From Halpernia frigidisoli (GTDB taxonomy: Bacteria; Bacteroidota; Bacteroidia; Flavobacteriales; Weeksellaceae), in NCBI RefSeq assembly GCF_900113805.1, contig NZ_FOQT01000001.1, positions 786,411-850,410 on the forward strand: a stretch of 64,000 bases of DNA, read 5' to 3'. Of this stretch, positions 1 to 7,970 are shown in pieces. Positions within the stretch are counted from its first letter, which is position 1; every line of letters starts with the position of its first letter. The notes under the pieces were generated by a model. It searched no databases, was not told the DNA's origin, and saw nothing but the letters and a program-made list of their open reading frames with translations. The position numbers and the translations under genes are program-made.

Positions 1-1081
1 GATATTCCATATCGGCAAAACCCTGAAAAGACGTCATTGTTGGAAATGGATATTCAATTCCCGGCCAGTTTTTAGAAAACCAAGCGATGTTATATTGCTG
101 CCATTCAACATAATGTTCGAAATCTTTTGCACCATTTTGATACGCCGATTGAACGCTTACTTTTTTTGAATCTAACTGCACGCTTGAAGCATCCCAAACA
201 TAAGTAGAACTTGCTGCCCAACAAAAATCGGTGATGTTATCTGCTTTAAATTTAAAAGTATTTTGATTGTTTTGAAGCGTAATTTTTCCAGCAGCAATTT
301 CGCCATCTTTTGCGATGTGAATAATATCAGTACTTACCAAAGATTTTTTAAAATCATTTAAAACATTTGTTTGCAACACTTCCTGCGGATTTTGCATTAC
401 GCCCGTCGCATAAACTACAAAGTTTTTAGGAACCGAAATCGCAACATTATAATTATTAAAATCATTATAAAATTCATTTCTTCCTGTGTGCGGAATTCTG
501 TCCCAACCATTGTAATCATCATAAACGGAAATTCTTGGGTAAGAATACGCGGCAAAAAAAGTCGTCTCATTGATTTGACCTTCTCTTCCACTTTCCTTTG
601 ATAATGGATATTCCCAAGCAATTTCAAAGATATTTTTTGATTTTGCAAGCATTGGATTTTTCAATTTGACGTTCCCAACTGTTCCCCAATCTTCACTTTT
701 CGTCTCGTAAGTTTCACCATTTACTTTAAAAGATTTTATGATCAAACCTGCATCTAAAAAATCTTTTGAAGATCCGCCTGATCTTTCGGAAGTTGGTTTG
801 TGTAAATTATTTACAAATCTTATAACTGCCGTTTTTAAACTGTCGGGTGAATTATTAAAATATTCAATTTTTTCTGTGCCGGAAATTATTTTAGTGTCTG
901 GATTTAGAGTTAATTTCATATCATAATTACCAGAATTTTGCCAGTAATTTTTACCCGGACTTCCATTTTCTGTCCGAGTTCCTTCTTCTATGGCATTTTT
1001 AATGTTTCTTGGCGTGTATAATTTTTGAGAATACGCCTGAAATGAGCATAAAATTGCCGCAGCAAAAAGAAGATTTTTCAT
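1..1081 (-). CDS. M1 family metallopeptidase, C-terminal part outside window
   Basis: The minus strand is open from an ATG at 1079-1081 to the window edge, giving the first 360 residues. It starts with a typical signal peptide (MKNLLFAAAILCSFQAYSQ), so the protein is exported. The remainder resembles the N-terminal beta domain of M1 aminopeptidases, and the visible part ends in the FQGFADMEY segment that in this family precedes the catalytic domain. The zinc motif HExxH would lie beyond position 1 and cannot be checked. M1 enzymes remove N-terminal residues from peptides. It is separated from the upstream gene by a terminator. Family call is by recognition; catalysis is not verifiable here. 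Confidence 0.85.
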   Translation of the reverse strand, partial: MKNLLFAAAILCSFQAYSQKLYTPRNIKNAIEEGTRTENGSPGKNYWQNSGNYDMKLTLNPDTKIISGTEKIEYFNNSPDSLKTAVIRFVNNLHKPTSERSGGSSKDFLDAGLIIKSFKVNGETYETKSEDWGTVGNVKLKNPMLAKSKNIFEIAWEYPLSKESGREGQINETTFFAAYSYPRISVYDDYNGWDRIPHTGRNEFYNDFNNYNVAISVPKNFVVYATGVMQNPQEVLQTNVLNDFKKSLVSTDIIHIAKDGEIAAGKITLQNNQNTFKFKADNITDFCWAASSTYVWDASSVQLDSKKVSVQSAYQNGAKDFEHYVEWQQYNIAWFSKNWPGIEYPFPTMTSFQGFADMEY

Positions 1082-1197
1082 AATTTTAGGAAGTGATTTG
1101 AAATTATATAATAAAAGTAAGATTTCACCTTTATTAAAAAGGACTTTCAAATTTAAAAATTTTAAAGCAGAACTTATTATAAATCTTATTTAAAATG

Positions 1198-1227
1198 AAA
1201 AAGGCTTTCAAAAATGAAAGCCTTTTA
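1198..1227 (-). terminator. Rho-independent terminator after holin-like gene
   Basis: Perfect stem aaaggctttca / tgaaagccttt (1200-1210 with 1215-1225) with a 4-nt loop. On the minus strand it is followed by a U-rich run. It lies just below the stop of the gene at 1245-1592. Confidence 0.8.
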
Positions 1228-1244
1228 TTAATTATAAAATTAGT

Positions 1245-1592
1245 TTAATCTTTTGAAGTGAATAAACTATTTAAAAGTGAAGTTACAACTGATAAACAGA
1301 TACTAAAAATCAAAGCCCACCAAAAACCATCAACAGACATTCCGGTTACAAAATAACCTGCCAAAAGAATAATTAAAGCGTTAATAACAAAAGAAAAAAG
1401 TCCGAAAGTAATTATTGTTAAAGGTAAACCCAAAATTGATAAAATAGGTTTTATAAAAATATTTAAAATGGCCAAAACGATCGCAAAAACAATTGCGGTA
1501 CCGAAAGATGCAATGTGCACGCCTGATAAAAAATATTTTGACAGTAAAAAGGCAACACCAGCGGTTACCAAAAGGCGAATAATGAAGTTCAT
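1245..1592 (-). CDS. Phage holin family (YvlD-like) small membrane protein
   Basis: A 115-residue protein made almost wholly of hydrophobic segments, about four transmembrane helices (near 3-23, 28-50, 54-80, 88-110), with the IKPILSILGLPLTIITFG pattern typical of the PF04020 'phage holin family 4, superfamily IV' proteins. Despite the name, these are widespread chromosomal inner-membrane proteins of unknown function and there is no phage context here: no endolysin or structural genes are adjacent. It is a single-gene unit with its own terminator. Start chosen at the only early ATG. Confidence 0.85.
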   Translation of the reverse strand: MNFIIRLLVTAGVAFLLSKYFLSGVHIASFGTAIVFAIVLAILNIFIKPILSILGLPLTIITFGLFSFVINALIILLAGYFVTGMSVDGFWWALIFSICLSVVTSLLNSLFTSKD

Positions 1593-1758
1593 AGTTTTAT
1601 TTTTTTGTTATTTAAAGATATAAAAAAATATTTTTAAAAAAGTATTTAACGAAAATATGTAAAGAATTTATTATATCATTTAACATCTTAAATTTTATTC
1701 ATAAGTACATTTCTGAAATAATATAATTATCTTTAAAAATGCGTTTTAAAATTTCTTA

Positions 1759-2313
1759 ATGATGAAGATAAAAAAGTTTTTAAATCTTATATTTTTATTA
1801 TTTCTTATTTCTTGTGTAAATTCTAAGATTCAAATAATTAATAATCAAACTTGTACATTAGCAAAAAATAGTAGAGATGCAATATTAGATTTAAAAAGTA
1901 GCATTTTACAAGACAATATTTTAGATTATTATAAAAACAGTGCTAATAAATATGACATCATTTTTTATGGATCGAGATCTGGCAGCATTGATATTTGATT
2001 TCGTAGAATATATAGAAATTCCAAAAATAAATGGATTTTTATTGATATTTACAACGATAAGATTATCTCGCAGAAAGAAATAGAAATAAATAATTCTGAT
2101 ATTGAAAAATTATTCATTGATTTTAAAACAGAAGGAATGTATAAATATTGCGGTGCTTGTTATGATTGTAGTGATTATATATATTTAATTAAAAAAGATA
2201 ATGACTTTTTCAGCCTTTCGACAGATTCAAGATCTAATGATTTAACTGATAAAAAATTTAAAGAATTAAATCCATATTTAGAAATTTTAAATTTTTTCAA
2301 AAAATTTGAGTAA
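1759..2313 (+). pseudogene. Lipoprotein gene interrupted by one in-frame TGA
   Basis: An ATG at 1759 opens a lipoprotein signal peptide (hydrophobic core and lipobox LISC, Cys19). The frame stops at a TGA at 1996-1998 after 79 codons, then continues without any other stop for 104 more codons to a TAA at 2311-2313. The continuation has ordinary codon use and a Cys-rich patch (YCGACYDCSDY), so the whole 555 bp looks like one 184-codon gene with one nonsense change. I do not recognise the family. Alternatives are a sequencing error or two short genes, but no start or ribosome site is apparent after the stop. A terminator follows. Confidence 0.7.
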
Positions 2314-2351
2314 TGAAATTAAGAATATTAAAACTCATATATATTAAATCA

Positions 2352-2385
2352 AAAAAAACCTGAAAAATCAATTTCAGGTTTTTTT
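2352..2385. terminator. Bidirectional terminator
   Basis: Stem aacctgaaa / tttcaggtt with A-run on the left and T-run on the right, placed between the convergent broken lipoprotein gene (+) and etfA (-), so it can serve both. Confidence 0.8.
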
Positions 2386-2402
2386 ATAATATATTTAAAA
2401 AT

Positions 2403-3353
2403 TTAACGACCTTTTAAAGCCCTGATTTTTTCCGTTAAAGCCGGAATAATTTGAAAAGCATCACCAACCACGCCATAATCTGCAGATTTGAAAAAAGGTG
2501 CTTCTGCATCATTGTTTATTACCACAATAGTTTTTGAAGAATTGACACCAGCCAAATGTTGAATAGCACCGGAAATTCCGATTGCAATATATAAATTAGG
2601 TGAAATTGCTTTCCCGGTTTGACCAACGTGTTCTGAGTGAGGCCTCCAACCAATATCTGACACTGGTTTTGAACATGCCGTTGCCGCGCCTAAAAGACTG
2701 GCTAAATCTTCAACCATTCCCCAGTTTTCTGCACCTTTCAATCCCCTTCCTGCAGAAACGACAACTTCCGCTTCTTTTAAATCTAAAGTTCCGGATGATT
2801 GCTCGTGCGAAAGAACTTTTGTGTCTTCATTTGCAATCGACAATTCTTTGATTTCTTCTGAACCGGAAACCACATTTTCTTTTGCTCCAAAAGAGTTTTG
2901 AGAAACAGTTACAATCACACCTTCAGTTTCAGATTTTGCATGCATAAAACCTTTTCCGGAAAATGCTTTTCTTTTTACCTGAAAAGGCGATAAACTTTCT
3001 GGTGCTTCGATGACATTTGTTATTAAAGAAAAATTCTTTAAAATTGACAACATCGGCGCAACGGAAGAAGCATCTGTTGTGTGAGGAAAAATGATTGTTT
3101 TACCATCAAAAACTTGGTTTACTGCTTCTGAATAGGCTTTTGCACTAAAGTTTTTTAACCCTTCATCTTTAATATTGATCACTTTTTCAGCGCCATATTT
3201 ATAAAGTAAGTCTGAAGAATCTGTTGGATTTACGGAAATTGCTGTTACTGAATCTCCGGCTTTGTCAGCGATTGATTTAGCATAAGCGACTGCTTCAAAA
3301 GCGGCTTTCTTGTAAATTCCGTTTATATTTTCTGCATATACGAATATTGCCAT
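2403..3353 (-). CDS. etfA: Electron transfer flavoprotein subunit alpha
   Basis: The 316-residue protein has the full ETF-alpha length. Its C-terminal FAD domain carries the family signature: SAGRGLKGAENW near residue 200, then GQTGKAISPNLYIAIGISG and the ADYGVVGD stretch. With EtfB it forms the soluble heterodimer that accepts electrons from acyl-CoA dehydrogenases and passes them to ETF:quinone oxidoreductase in the membrane. It lies 29 bp downstream of etfB in the same direction, so they are almost certainly cotranscribed. The shared palindrome upstream of etfB links it to the beta-oxidation operon at 16.4-23.1 kb. Confidence 0.97.
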   Translation of the reverse strand: MAIFVYAENINGIYKKAAFEAVAYAKSIADKAGDSVTAISVNPTDSSDLLYKYGAEKVINIKDEGLKNFSAKAYSEAVNQVFDGKTIIFPHTTDASSVAPMLSILKNFSLITNVIEAPESLSPFQVKRKAFSGKGFMHAKSETEGVIVTVSQNSFGAKENVVSGSEEIKELSIANEDTKVLSHEQSSGTLDLKEAEVVVSAGRGLKGAENWGMVEDLASLLGAATACSKPVSDIGWRPHSEHVGQTGKAISPNLYIAIGISGAIQHLAGVNSSKTIVVINNDAEAPFFKSADYGVVGDAFQIIPALTEKIRALKGR

Positions 3354-3382
3354 TTTTTTAAATTTTTAAATTAAATAATGAA

Positions 3383-4129
3383 TTAAATAACTTTTGCTTC
3401 TTCGTGAAGAAATCTTACCAATTCATCTAAATTGTCTGCATTTACCAATTTCACTGCAGCTCTCGGTGGAACGCTGTCGAATGAAACGGAATCTACTTTT
3501 GACTCTGAATTAGTCGGTTCTACGACATTTAAGGCTTTAGTTCTTGCCGACATGATGCCACGCATATTTGGAATTATTAAATCCTTTTCTTCGACCAAAC
3601 CTTTTTGACCAGCAATAACCAACGGTAATTTAACGGAAACTTTTTCTTTACCTCCTTCAATTTCTCGGATCGCGCTAATTTCTTCGCCATTAACCTCTAA
3701 ACCAACGCAAGCATTAATAAAAGGTTGATTTAAAAGTTGCGCAACCATCGCTGGAACCGCACCACCATTATAGTCCAAAGATTCTTTTCCACATAAAATT
3801 AAATCATAACCGCCATTTTGTGCAACGGCTGCGATTTCTTTTGCCACAGAAAAACTATCTTTTGCTTCCGTATTTACACGAATTGCGTCATTCGCGCCAA
3901 TCGCTAAAGCCTTTCTGATAACGGGTTCTGAAATTGCGTCACCAACATTTACAACTGTAACTGCTGCGCCTTGAGATTCCTGTAATTTCACGGCTTTGCT
4001 TAAAGCGAATTCATCTAATGGATTAATAACCCATTGAATTCCGGTTTTATCGAAAGCAGATTTGTCTGCCGTAAAATTAATCTTGGACGTAGTATCCGGG
4101 ACACTACTTATACAAACTAATATTTTCAT
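3383..4129 (-). CDS. etfB: Electron transfer flavoprotein subunit beta
   Basis: The 248-residue protein begins MKILVCISSVPDTTSKI, the standard ETF-beta start, and contains the DLILCGKESLDYNGGAVP segment and the IREIEGGKEKV stretch of the family. It binds AMP and forms the electron-transferring heterodimer with EtfA. It is the first gene of an etfB-etfA pair. The 12-bp palindrome at 4173-4184 lies 44 bp upstream of the start and matches the one in front of the marR-fad operon, so control by that MarR protein is likely but inferred. Confidence 0.97.
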   Translation of the reverse strand: MKILVCISSVPDTTSKINFTADKSAFDKTGIQWVINPLDEFALSKAVKLQESQGAAVTVVNVGDAISEPVIRKALAIGANDAIRVNTEAKDSFSVAKEIAAVAQNGGYDLILCGKESLDYNGGAVPAMVAQLLNQPFINACVGLEVNGEEISAIREIEGGKEKVSVKLPLVIAGQKGLVEEKDLIIPNMRGIMSARTKALNVVEPTNSESKVDSVSFDSVPPRAAVKLVNADNLDELVRFLHEEAKVI

Positions 4130-4172
4130 CTATTTAAGATTTTTATTTCTGCTAAGTTAATAATTAATTTAC

Positions 4173-4184
4173 TATGCATGCATA
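4173..4184. promoter_or_regulatory. Predicted MarR operator upstream of etfBA
   Basis: Perfect palindrome TATGCATGCATA. The identical 12 bp occur at 16385-16396 in front of the marR gene, and a near-copy at 16302-16313. On the minus strand a -7-like box (TAACTTAG, one mismatch to TAnnTTTG) lies a little downstream at 4152-4159, so the palindrome would fall between the -33 and -7 boxes. Binding by the MarR protein is inferred from the shared site. Confidence 0.65.
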
Positions 4185-4218
4185 ACATATTTTAGAAAAA
4201 TATATTTTCAGCATAATA

Positions 4219-4926
4219 TTAACTATTTGGTTTTGATGGTCTAACTTCAATTTTACTTGGTAAAGTTCTTGGGTTCATTTTTAAAAGATCCAAAACCAAA
4301 TGCCCAATATCTTCCGGTTGAATTTTCCAGGCGTCTTTTTCAGTAACTTCATGATCGTTGAAATTAGTGGCTACAGAACCAGGCATGATAGTAGAAACTT
4401 TGATATTATATTTTCTCAAATCGATCATTGCGGCTTGCGTAAAACCAACAACACCAAATTTTGAAGCGTTGTAACCAGCGCCTTTTTCAAAGAAATTTGT
4501 TCCCGCTAAACTTGAAATTGTAATATAATAACCTTAGGATTTCTTTAGTTCTTCTACACTTGCTTTTAAAGTGTGGAAAGCGCCTGTCAAATTGGTTTCG
4601 ATCATGTCATTCCAATTTTCTATGCTCATTTCGTCAACTGGCGCAAAATGTCCTAAACCTGCATTGGCAATTACGATATCTAAATTTCCAAACTGTTCTT
4701 TTATTTTTGAGACTGCATTTTCTTCATCTTCAAATTTTCGGACATTTGAAACAATACCAATAATCTGATCCTTATAATCTGAAAGTTTTAGTAATGCTTC
4801 CTCTAAATCTTTCTCTTTTCTCCCACTAATTGCAACATTATAACCGTTTTTAAGCAAAATTTTTGCAACTCCAAAACCTATTCCTTTGCTTCCGCCTGTT
4901 ACGTGGGCTGTTTTTTTATCTGACAT
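4219..4926 (-). pseudogene. Short-chain dehydrogenase (SDR) split by an in-frame TAA
   Basis: One frame of 236 codons from the ATG at 4924-4926 to the TAA ending at 4219, interrupted by a TAA at 4534-4536 (codon 131). The first part has the NAD(P)-binding TGGSKGIG (residues 10-17) and the ANAG motif; the second part has the Ser pair (138-139) and the catalytic YNASK (Tyr152, Lys156). The stop therefore cuts away the active site, so the product cannot be a working SDR unless the codon is read through or is a sequencing error. An internal ATG at 4426-4428 would make only a 69-residue tail without the catalytic Tyr. Substrate unknown. Its own copy of etfBA lies just downstream but with a separate promoter. 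Confidence 0.85.
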
Positions 4927-4957
4927 TTTATAAACTTTTTTATTGATTTAAATATAC

Positions 4958-4988
4958 AAAAAAACGCTCCAAAATGAAGCGTTTTAAT
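4958..4988 (-). terminator. Terminator after T9SS protein gene
   Basis: Stem aaaacgct / agcgtttt (4961-4968 with 4978-4985), followed on the minus strand by a U-run. Downstream of the gene at 5008-6015. Confidence 0.75.
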
Positions 4989-5007
4989 TTTCAATATAAA
5001 AATTTAA

Positions 5008-6015
5008 CTATTTTTTAATAAATTTTCTGGTTTCTAAACCGTTTTCTATTGTTTCAAATTGAATCACATAAGAACCTTTTGTTAATTTTGAGACATTTAC
5101 GGAGAGATCTATTGGTCTACCGTTTAAAACAACTTTTCCAGAAGCATCAAACACTTTATAATTTAATACCTTTTTTGTATTGGAAATATTCAACACATCA
5201 GTTGTAGGATTAGGATAAACGCTTATTTTGGAAATTTCACCTTTTACAGCGTCACTCGTGGCTAATAATGAGGCATTAGTTGCAGATAATTTGTAGTTAT
5301 CAAAGCCGTAAGCACGTGCTGCTGATGCATTCGTAGCTACGAAAAAATCTTGCTCATCTGGATTATTATTTGGTATCACACTAACAGTAGCATTTGATGT
5401 ATTATCCCATGTATACGCTGAACCATTTGGAAAGATGAATTTTCCATTTCCGGTGGTGTAATCATATTCGTATCCAACTTTATACCAGGCATTTTCAGCT
5501 AAAACCGGAGTGCCGGTAAATGATAAATTATAACCGCCTTCAGCTCCCGTAGAAATTAAGGTTAGACCCAGATAACCATTTAATGTTTTTGTGTTGGCAT
5601 TCCATGTGATACCAATAACTCCATTTCCGGTAGAATTGAATACATAAGAACCTGCGCGGCCAGCTGTGATAACAGTTGAAGTTCCTGTAAAGATATCAAA
5701 TTCACCTTTTAAGATGTTATTTCCCGCTGTTCTGCCAGACCAAGAACTTCCTAATGTACTTGCGGCTGGAAAATAATATCTCGACGCTGTTGTTGCAGTT
5801 GTACCGCCCGATCCTGATATCTGAAGATATTTTAAACGTGTGGCATCATTTAAGATTTGATAATCTGCCGCAACACCATTAAAAATTGTGTAACCGTTTT
5901 GTCCATCTGCATTTCCTAACGTGAAATTTTCAAAATTAAGTGATTCCAAAACATTTTGTGCCTCCATTTGAAAACCTGCAAATAGTAATGTTGCAATAAG
6001 TAAAGTTTTTTTCAT
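5008..6015 (-). CDS. Secreted protein with T9SS type A sorting domain
   Basis: The 335-residue protein has a signal peptide (MKKTLLIATLLFAGFQMEAQ) and a C-terminal sorting domain of about 70 residues starting ISVYPNPTTDVLNIS and ending GSYVIQFETIENGLETRKFIKK. That domain directs export through the type IX system and attachment to or release from the cell surface. The middle, rich in Gly, Thr, Asn and aromatic residues, looks like a beta-sandwich similar in style to the protein at 31644-32558, but I cannot assign a function. Monocistronic with its own -7 box and terminator. Confidence 0.9.
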   Translation of the reverse strand: MKKTLLIATLLFAGFQMEAQNVLESLNFENFTLGNADGQNGYTIFNGVAADYQILNDATRLKYLQISGSGGTTATTASRYYFPAASTLGSSWSGRTAGNNILKGEFDIFTGTSTVITAGRAGSYVFNSTGNGVIGITWNANTKTLNGYLGLTLISTGAEGGYNLSFTGTPVLAENAWYKVGYEYDYTTGNGKFIFPNGSAYTWDNTSNATVSVIPNNNPDEQDFFVATNASAARAYGFDNYKLSATNASLLATSDAVKGEISKISVYPNPTTDVLNISNTKKVLNYKVFDASGKVVLNGRPIDLSVNVSKLTKGSYVIQFETIENGLETRKFIKK

Positions 6016-6052
6016 AATATAAAATTAAGGGTTAATATGTTAAAATACATAA

Positions 6053-6060
6053 CAAAAATA
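6053..6060 (-). promoter_or_regulatory. -7 promoter box of T9SS gene
   Basis: Minus-strand TATTTTTG matches the Bacteroidetes TAnnTTTG -7 consensus, 37 bp above the start of the gene at 5008-6015. No convincing -33 box at the usual distance. Confidence 0.4.
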
Positions 6061-6144
6061 TAAAATTATTCAATACAAATTATATATATTTCTATAATTA
6101 TCGCAAAATATTATTAATAATTGATATTTTAATCCTTAATCAAA

Positions 6145-6175
6145 AAAAAAAGCACTTTCTGGGAAAGTGCTTTGT
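6145..6175 (-). terminator. Terminator after M20 dipeptidase
   Basis: Perfect stem aaagcacttt / aaagtgcttt (6149-6158 with 6164-6173), followed on the minus strand by a long U-run from the 9-A tract at 6142-6150. Confidence 0.85.
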
Positions 6176-6191
6176 AAATTTTACGAAAATT

Positions 6192-7574
6192 TTAACCTTC
6201 TGTATAGTATTTAAAAAAGAGCGGAATACTTTCAATTCCTTTATAAAAATTAAATAAACCATAATGTTCGTTCGGGGAATGGATGGCGTCAGAATCTAAA
6301 CCAAATCCCATCAAAACAGATTTTGCATTCAATACTTTTTCAAACATTGACGTAATAGGAATACTTCCACCACTTCTGTAAGGCAAAACTTCTTTTCCAA
6401 ATGCTTCTTCCATGGCTTTTTTTGCCGCCAAAAATTCTTTCGTGTCACTTGGCAAAACGTAAGGCATTCCGCCGTGATGTGGCGTTATTTTCACTTTTAC
6501 ATTATCTGGCGCTATTTTCTTAAAATAATTGGTGAATTTTTCTGTAATTTCTTCAGGTGTTTGATAAGGCACCAATCTCATCGAAATTTTTGCGTAGGCT
6601 TTTGATGGAATAACAGTTTTTGCACCTTCACCAATATAACCGCCCCAGATTCCATTGGCGTCTAAAGTTGGGCGAATTGAAGTTCTTTCTAAAGTCGTAA
6701 AACCGGCTTCACCTTCTACTCCATTTAAACCAATTGATTTTTTGAAATGTTCCGGATCGTCTTTTAACTCATTCATTTTTCCTCTTTCTTCAAGAGAAAC
6801 TTCTTCCACGTTATCATAAAATCCGTCAATTGTAATTCTGCCATTTTCATCCACTAATTTGGCGATCATTCTAGATAAAATATGAATCGGATTTGGAACT
6901 GCGCCGCCATAAAGCCCGGAATGCAAATCTCTGTTTGGTCCTTCTACTTCCACTTCAACGTAACTTAAACCACGCAAACCTGTCGTGACAGTTGGTTGGT
7001 CGTTAGAATAAATGTGAGTATCAGAAATCAAAATAACATCGCACTTCAATTTTTCTTTATTTTCATTAACGAAAACACCCAGATTTTCAGAACCAACTTC
7101 CTCTTCACCTTCAATTATAAATTTAACATTGCAAGGCAAAGTATTAGTTTGCATCATCGCTTCAAAGGCCTTTAAATGCATGAAAAACTGGCCTTTATCA
7201 TCTGCAGAACCGCGAGCGAAAATAGCACCTTCGGGATGAAGTTCTGTTTTTTTAATAACCGGTTCAAAAGGTGGCGACGTCCATAATTCGATTGGATCTG
7301 CGGGTTGAACGTCATAATGACCATAAACCAAAATTGTCGGTAAACTTTCATCTAAAAATTTTTCACCGTAAACAATCGGATTTCCTATAGTTTGGCAAAC
7401 TTCTACATTATCTGCACCGGCATTTTTTAAGAATTTTGCTACTTCATCCGCACATTTCAAAACTTCACTTTTAAAAGCAGGATCAGCCGAAACAGATGCA
7501 ATTTTTAAAAGTGAAATAAGTTCATCTACGAAGCGAGATTTATTTTCTTCGATGTATTTCAGCGTATTTTCCAT
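6192..7574 (-). CDS. M20 family dipeptidase
   Basis: The 460-residue cytosolic enzyme has the M20 metal site in order: GHYDVQ (His86), GSADDKGQ (Asp125 or 126), EGEEEVGSENL (Glu157-158), SDTH near 185 and HSPNEHYG near 435. The VQPADPIELW and GLYGGAVPNP segments place it in the dipeptidase branch (carnosinase / PepV-like, two zinc ions). It hydrolyses dipeptides for amino-acid supply. No signal peptide. It is followed by a strong terminator and preceded by another, so it is transcribed alone. Exact substrate range cannot be told. Confidence 0.93.
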   Translation of the reverse strand: MENTLKYIEENKSRFVDELISLLKIASVSADPAFKSEVLKCADEVAKFLKNAGADNVEVCQTIGNPIVYGEKFLDESLPTILVYGHYDVQPADPIELWTSPPFEPVIKKTELHPEGAIFARGSADDKGQFFMHLKAFEAMMQTNTLPCNVKFIIEGEEEVGSENLGVFVNENKEKLKCDVILISDTHIYSNDQPTVTTGLRGLSYVEVEVEGPNRDLHSGLYGGAVPNPIHILSRMIAKLVDENGRITIDGFYDNVEEVSLEERGKMNELKDDPEHFKKSIGLNGVEGEAGFTTLERTSIRPTLDANGIWGGYIGEGAKTVIPSKAYAKISMRLVPYQTPEEITEKFTNYFKKIAPDNVKVKITPHHGGMPYVLPSDTKEFLAAKKAMEEAFGKEVLPYRSGGSIPITSMFEKVLNAKSVLMGFGLDSDAIHSPNEHYGLFNFYKGIESIPLFFKYYTEG

Positions 7575-7602
7575 ATTGAATTATAAATTTAATGATTGTA
7601 AA

Positions 7603-7640
7603 AATAAAAAAAATGCCCTGCAAAAGCAAGACATTTAGTT
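7603..7640 (-). terminator. Terminator after small lipoprotein gene
   Basis: Stem 7612-7621 with 7626-7635 pairs fully on the minus-strand RNA when G-U pairs are allowed, then runs into a U-tract. Lies below the gene at 7662-7913. Confidence 0.7.
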
Positions 7641-7661
7641 TAATATTTATTTGTAGAAAGA

Positions 7662-7913
7662 CTACTTGGCAACTTCTGTCGCAGGTTCCGCTGCAGTTTG
7701 CTTTTTCATCATCAAATCAGGTTCTATCAAATTTGGCTTTTTTACTGCGCCAGTATCAATTTTCTCCACGTAAGTTGACTTTTCCGCATGTTCATCAGTG
7801 TAATGTGCAACGCTGTCTGTTAATTTTAAATTATCGAGATTCCCGCCTGGTCGGTATTTTTGGCAAGAAATAACAGCAGAAGCAAAAACAAGTAATAAAA
7901 TATATTTTTTCAT
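7662..7913 (-). CDS. Small lipoprotein of unknown function
   Basis: An 83-residue protein with a lipoprotein signal peptide: hydrophobic stretch and VISC at residues 14-17. The mature part is polar, Lys/Asp/Thr-rich and without a recognisable fold (RPGGNLDNLKLTDSVAHYTD). It stands alone between two terminators. A real gene is likely because of the clean signal peptide, the start at ATG and a terminator directly after it. No function can be proposed. Confidence 0.7.
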   Translation of the reverse strand: MKKYILLLVFASAVISCQKYRPGGNLDNLKLTDSVAHYTDEHAEKSTYVEKIDTGAVKKPNLIEPDLMMKKQTAAEPATEVAK

Positions 7914-7970
7914 TTATTTATTTAAAGTACAAAAATAGGAAATATTAAGATTTTATCAAAACATTTAAAT

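Noticed and set aside
1245-1592. Prophage remnant suggested by the holin-like gene
   Set aside because: The PF04020 family is chromosomal and widespread; no endolysin, integrase, capsid or attachment repeats are nearby.
4219-4428. Separate 69-residue gene starting at the internal ATG 4428
   Set aside because: It is in frame with the upstream SDR half and is the C-terminal end of the same fold; treated as part of one broken gene.
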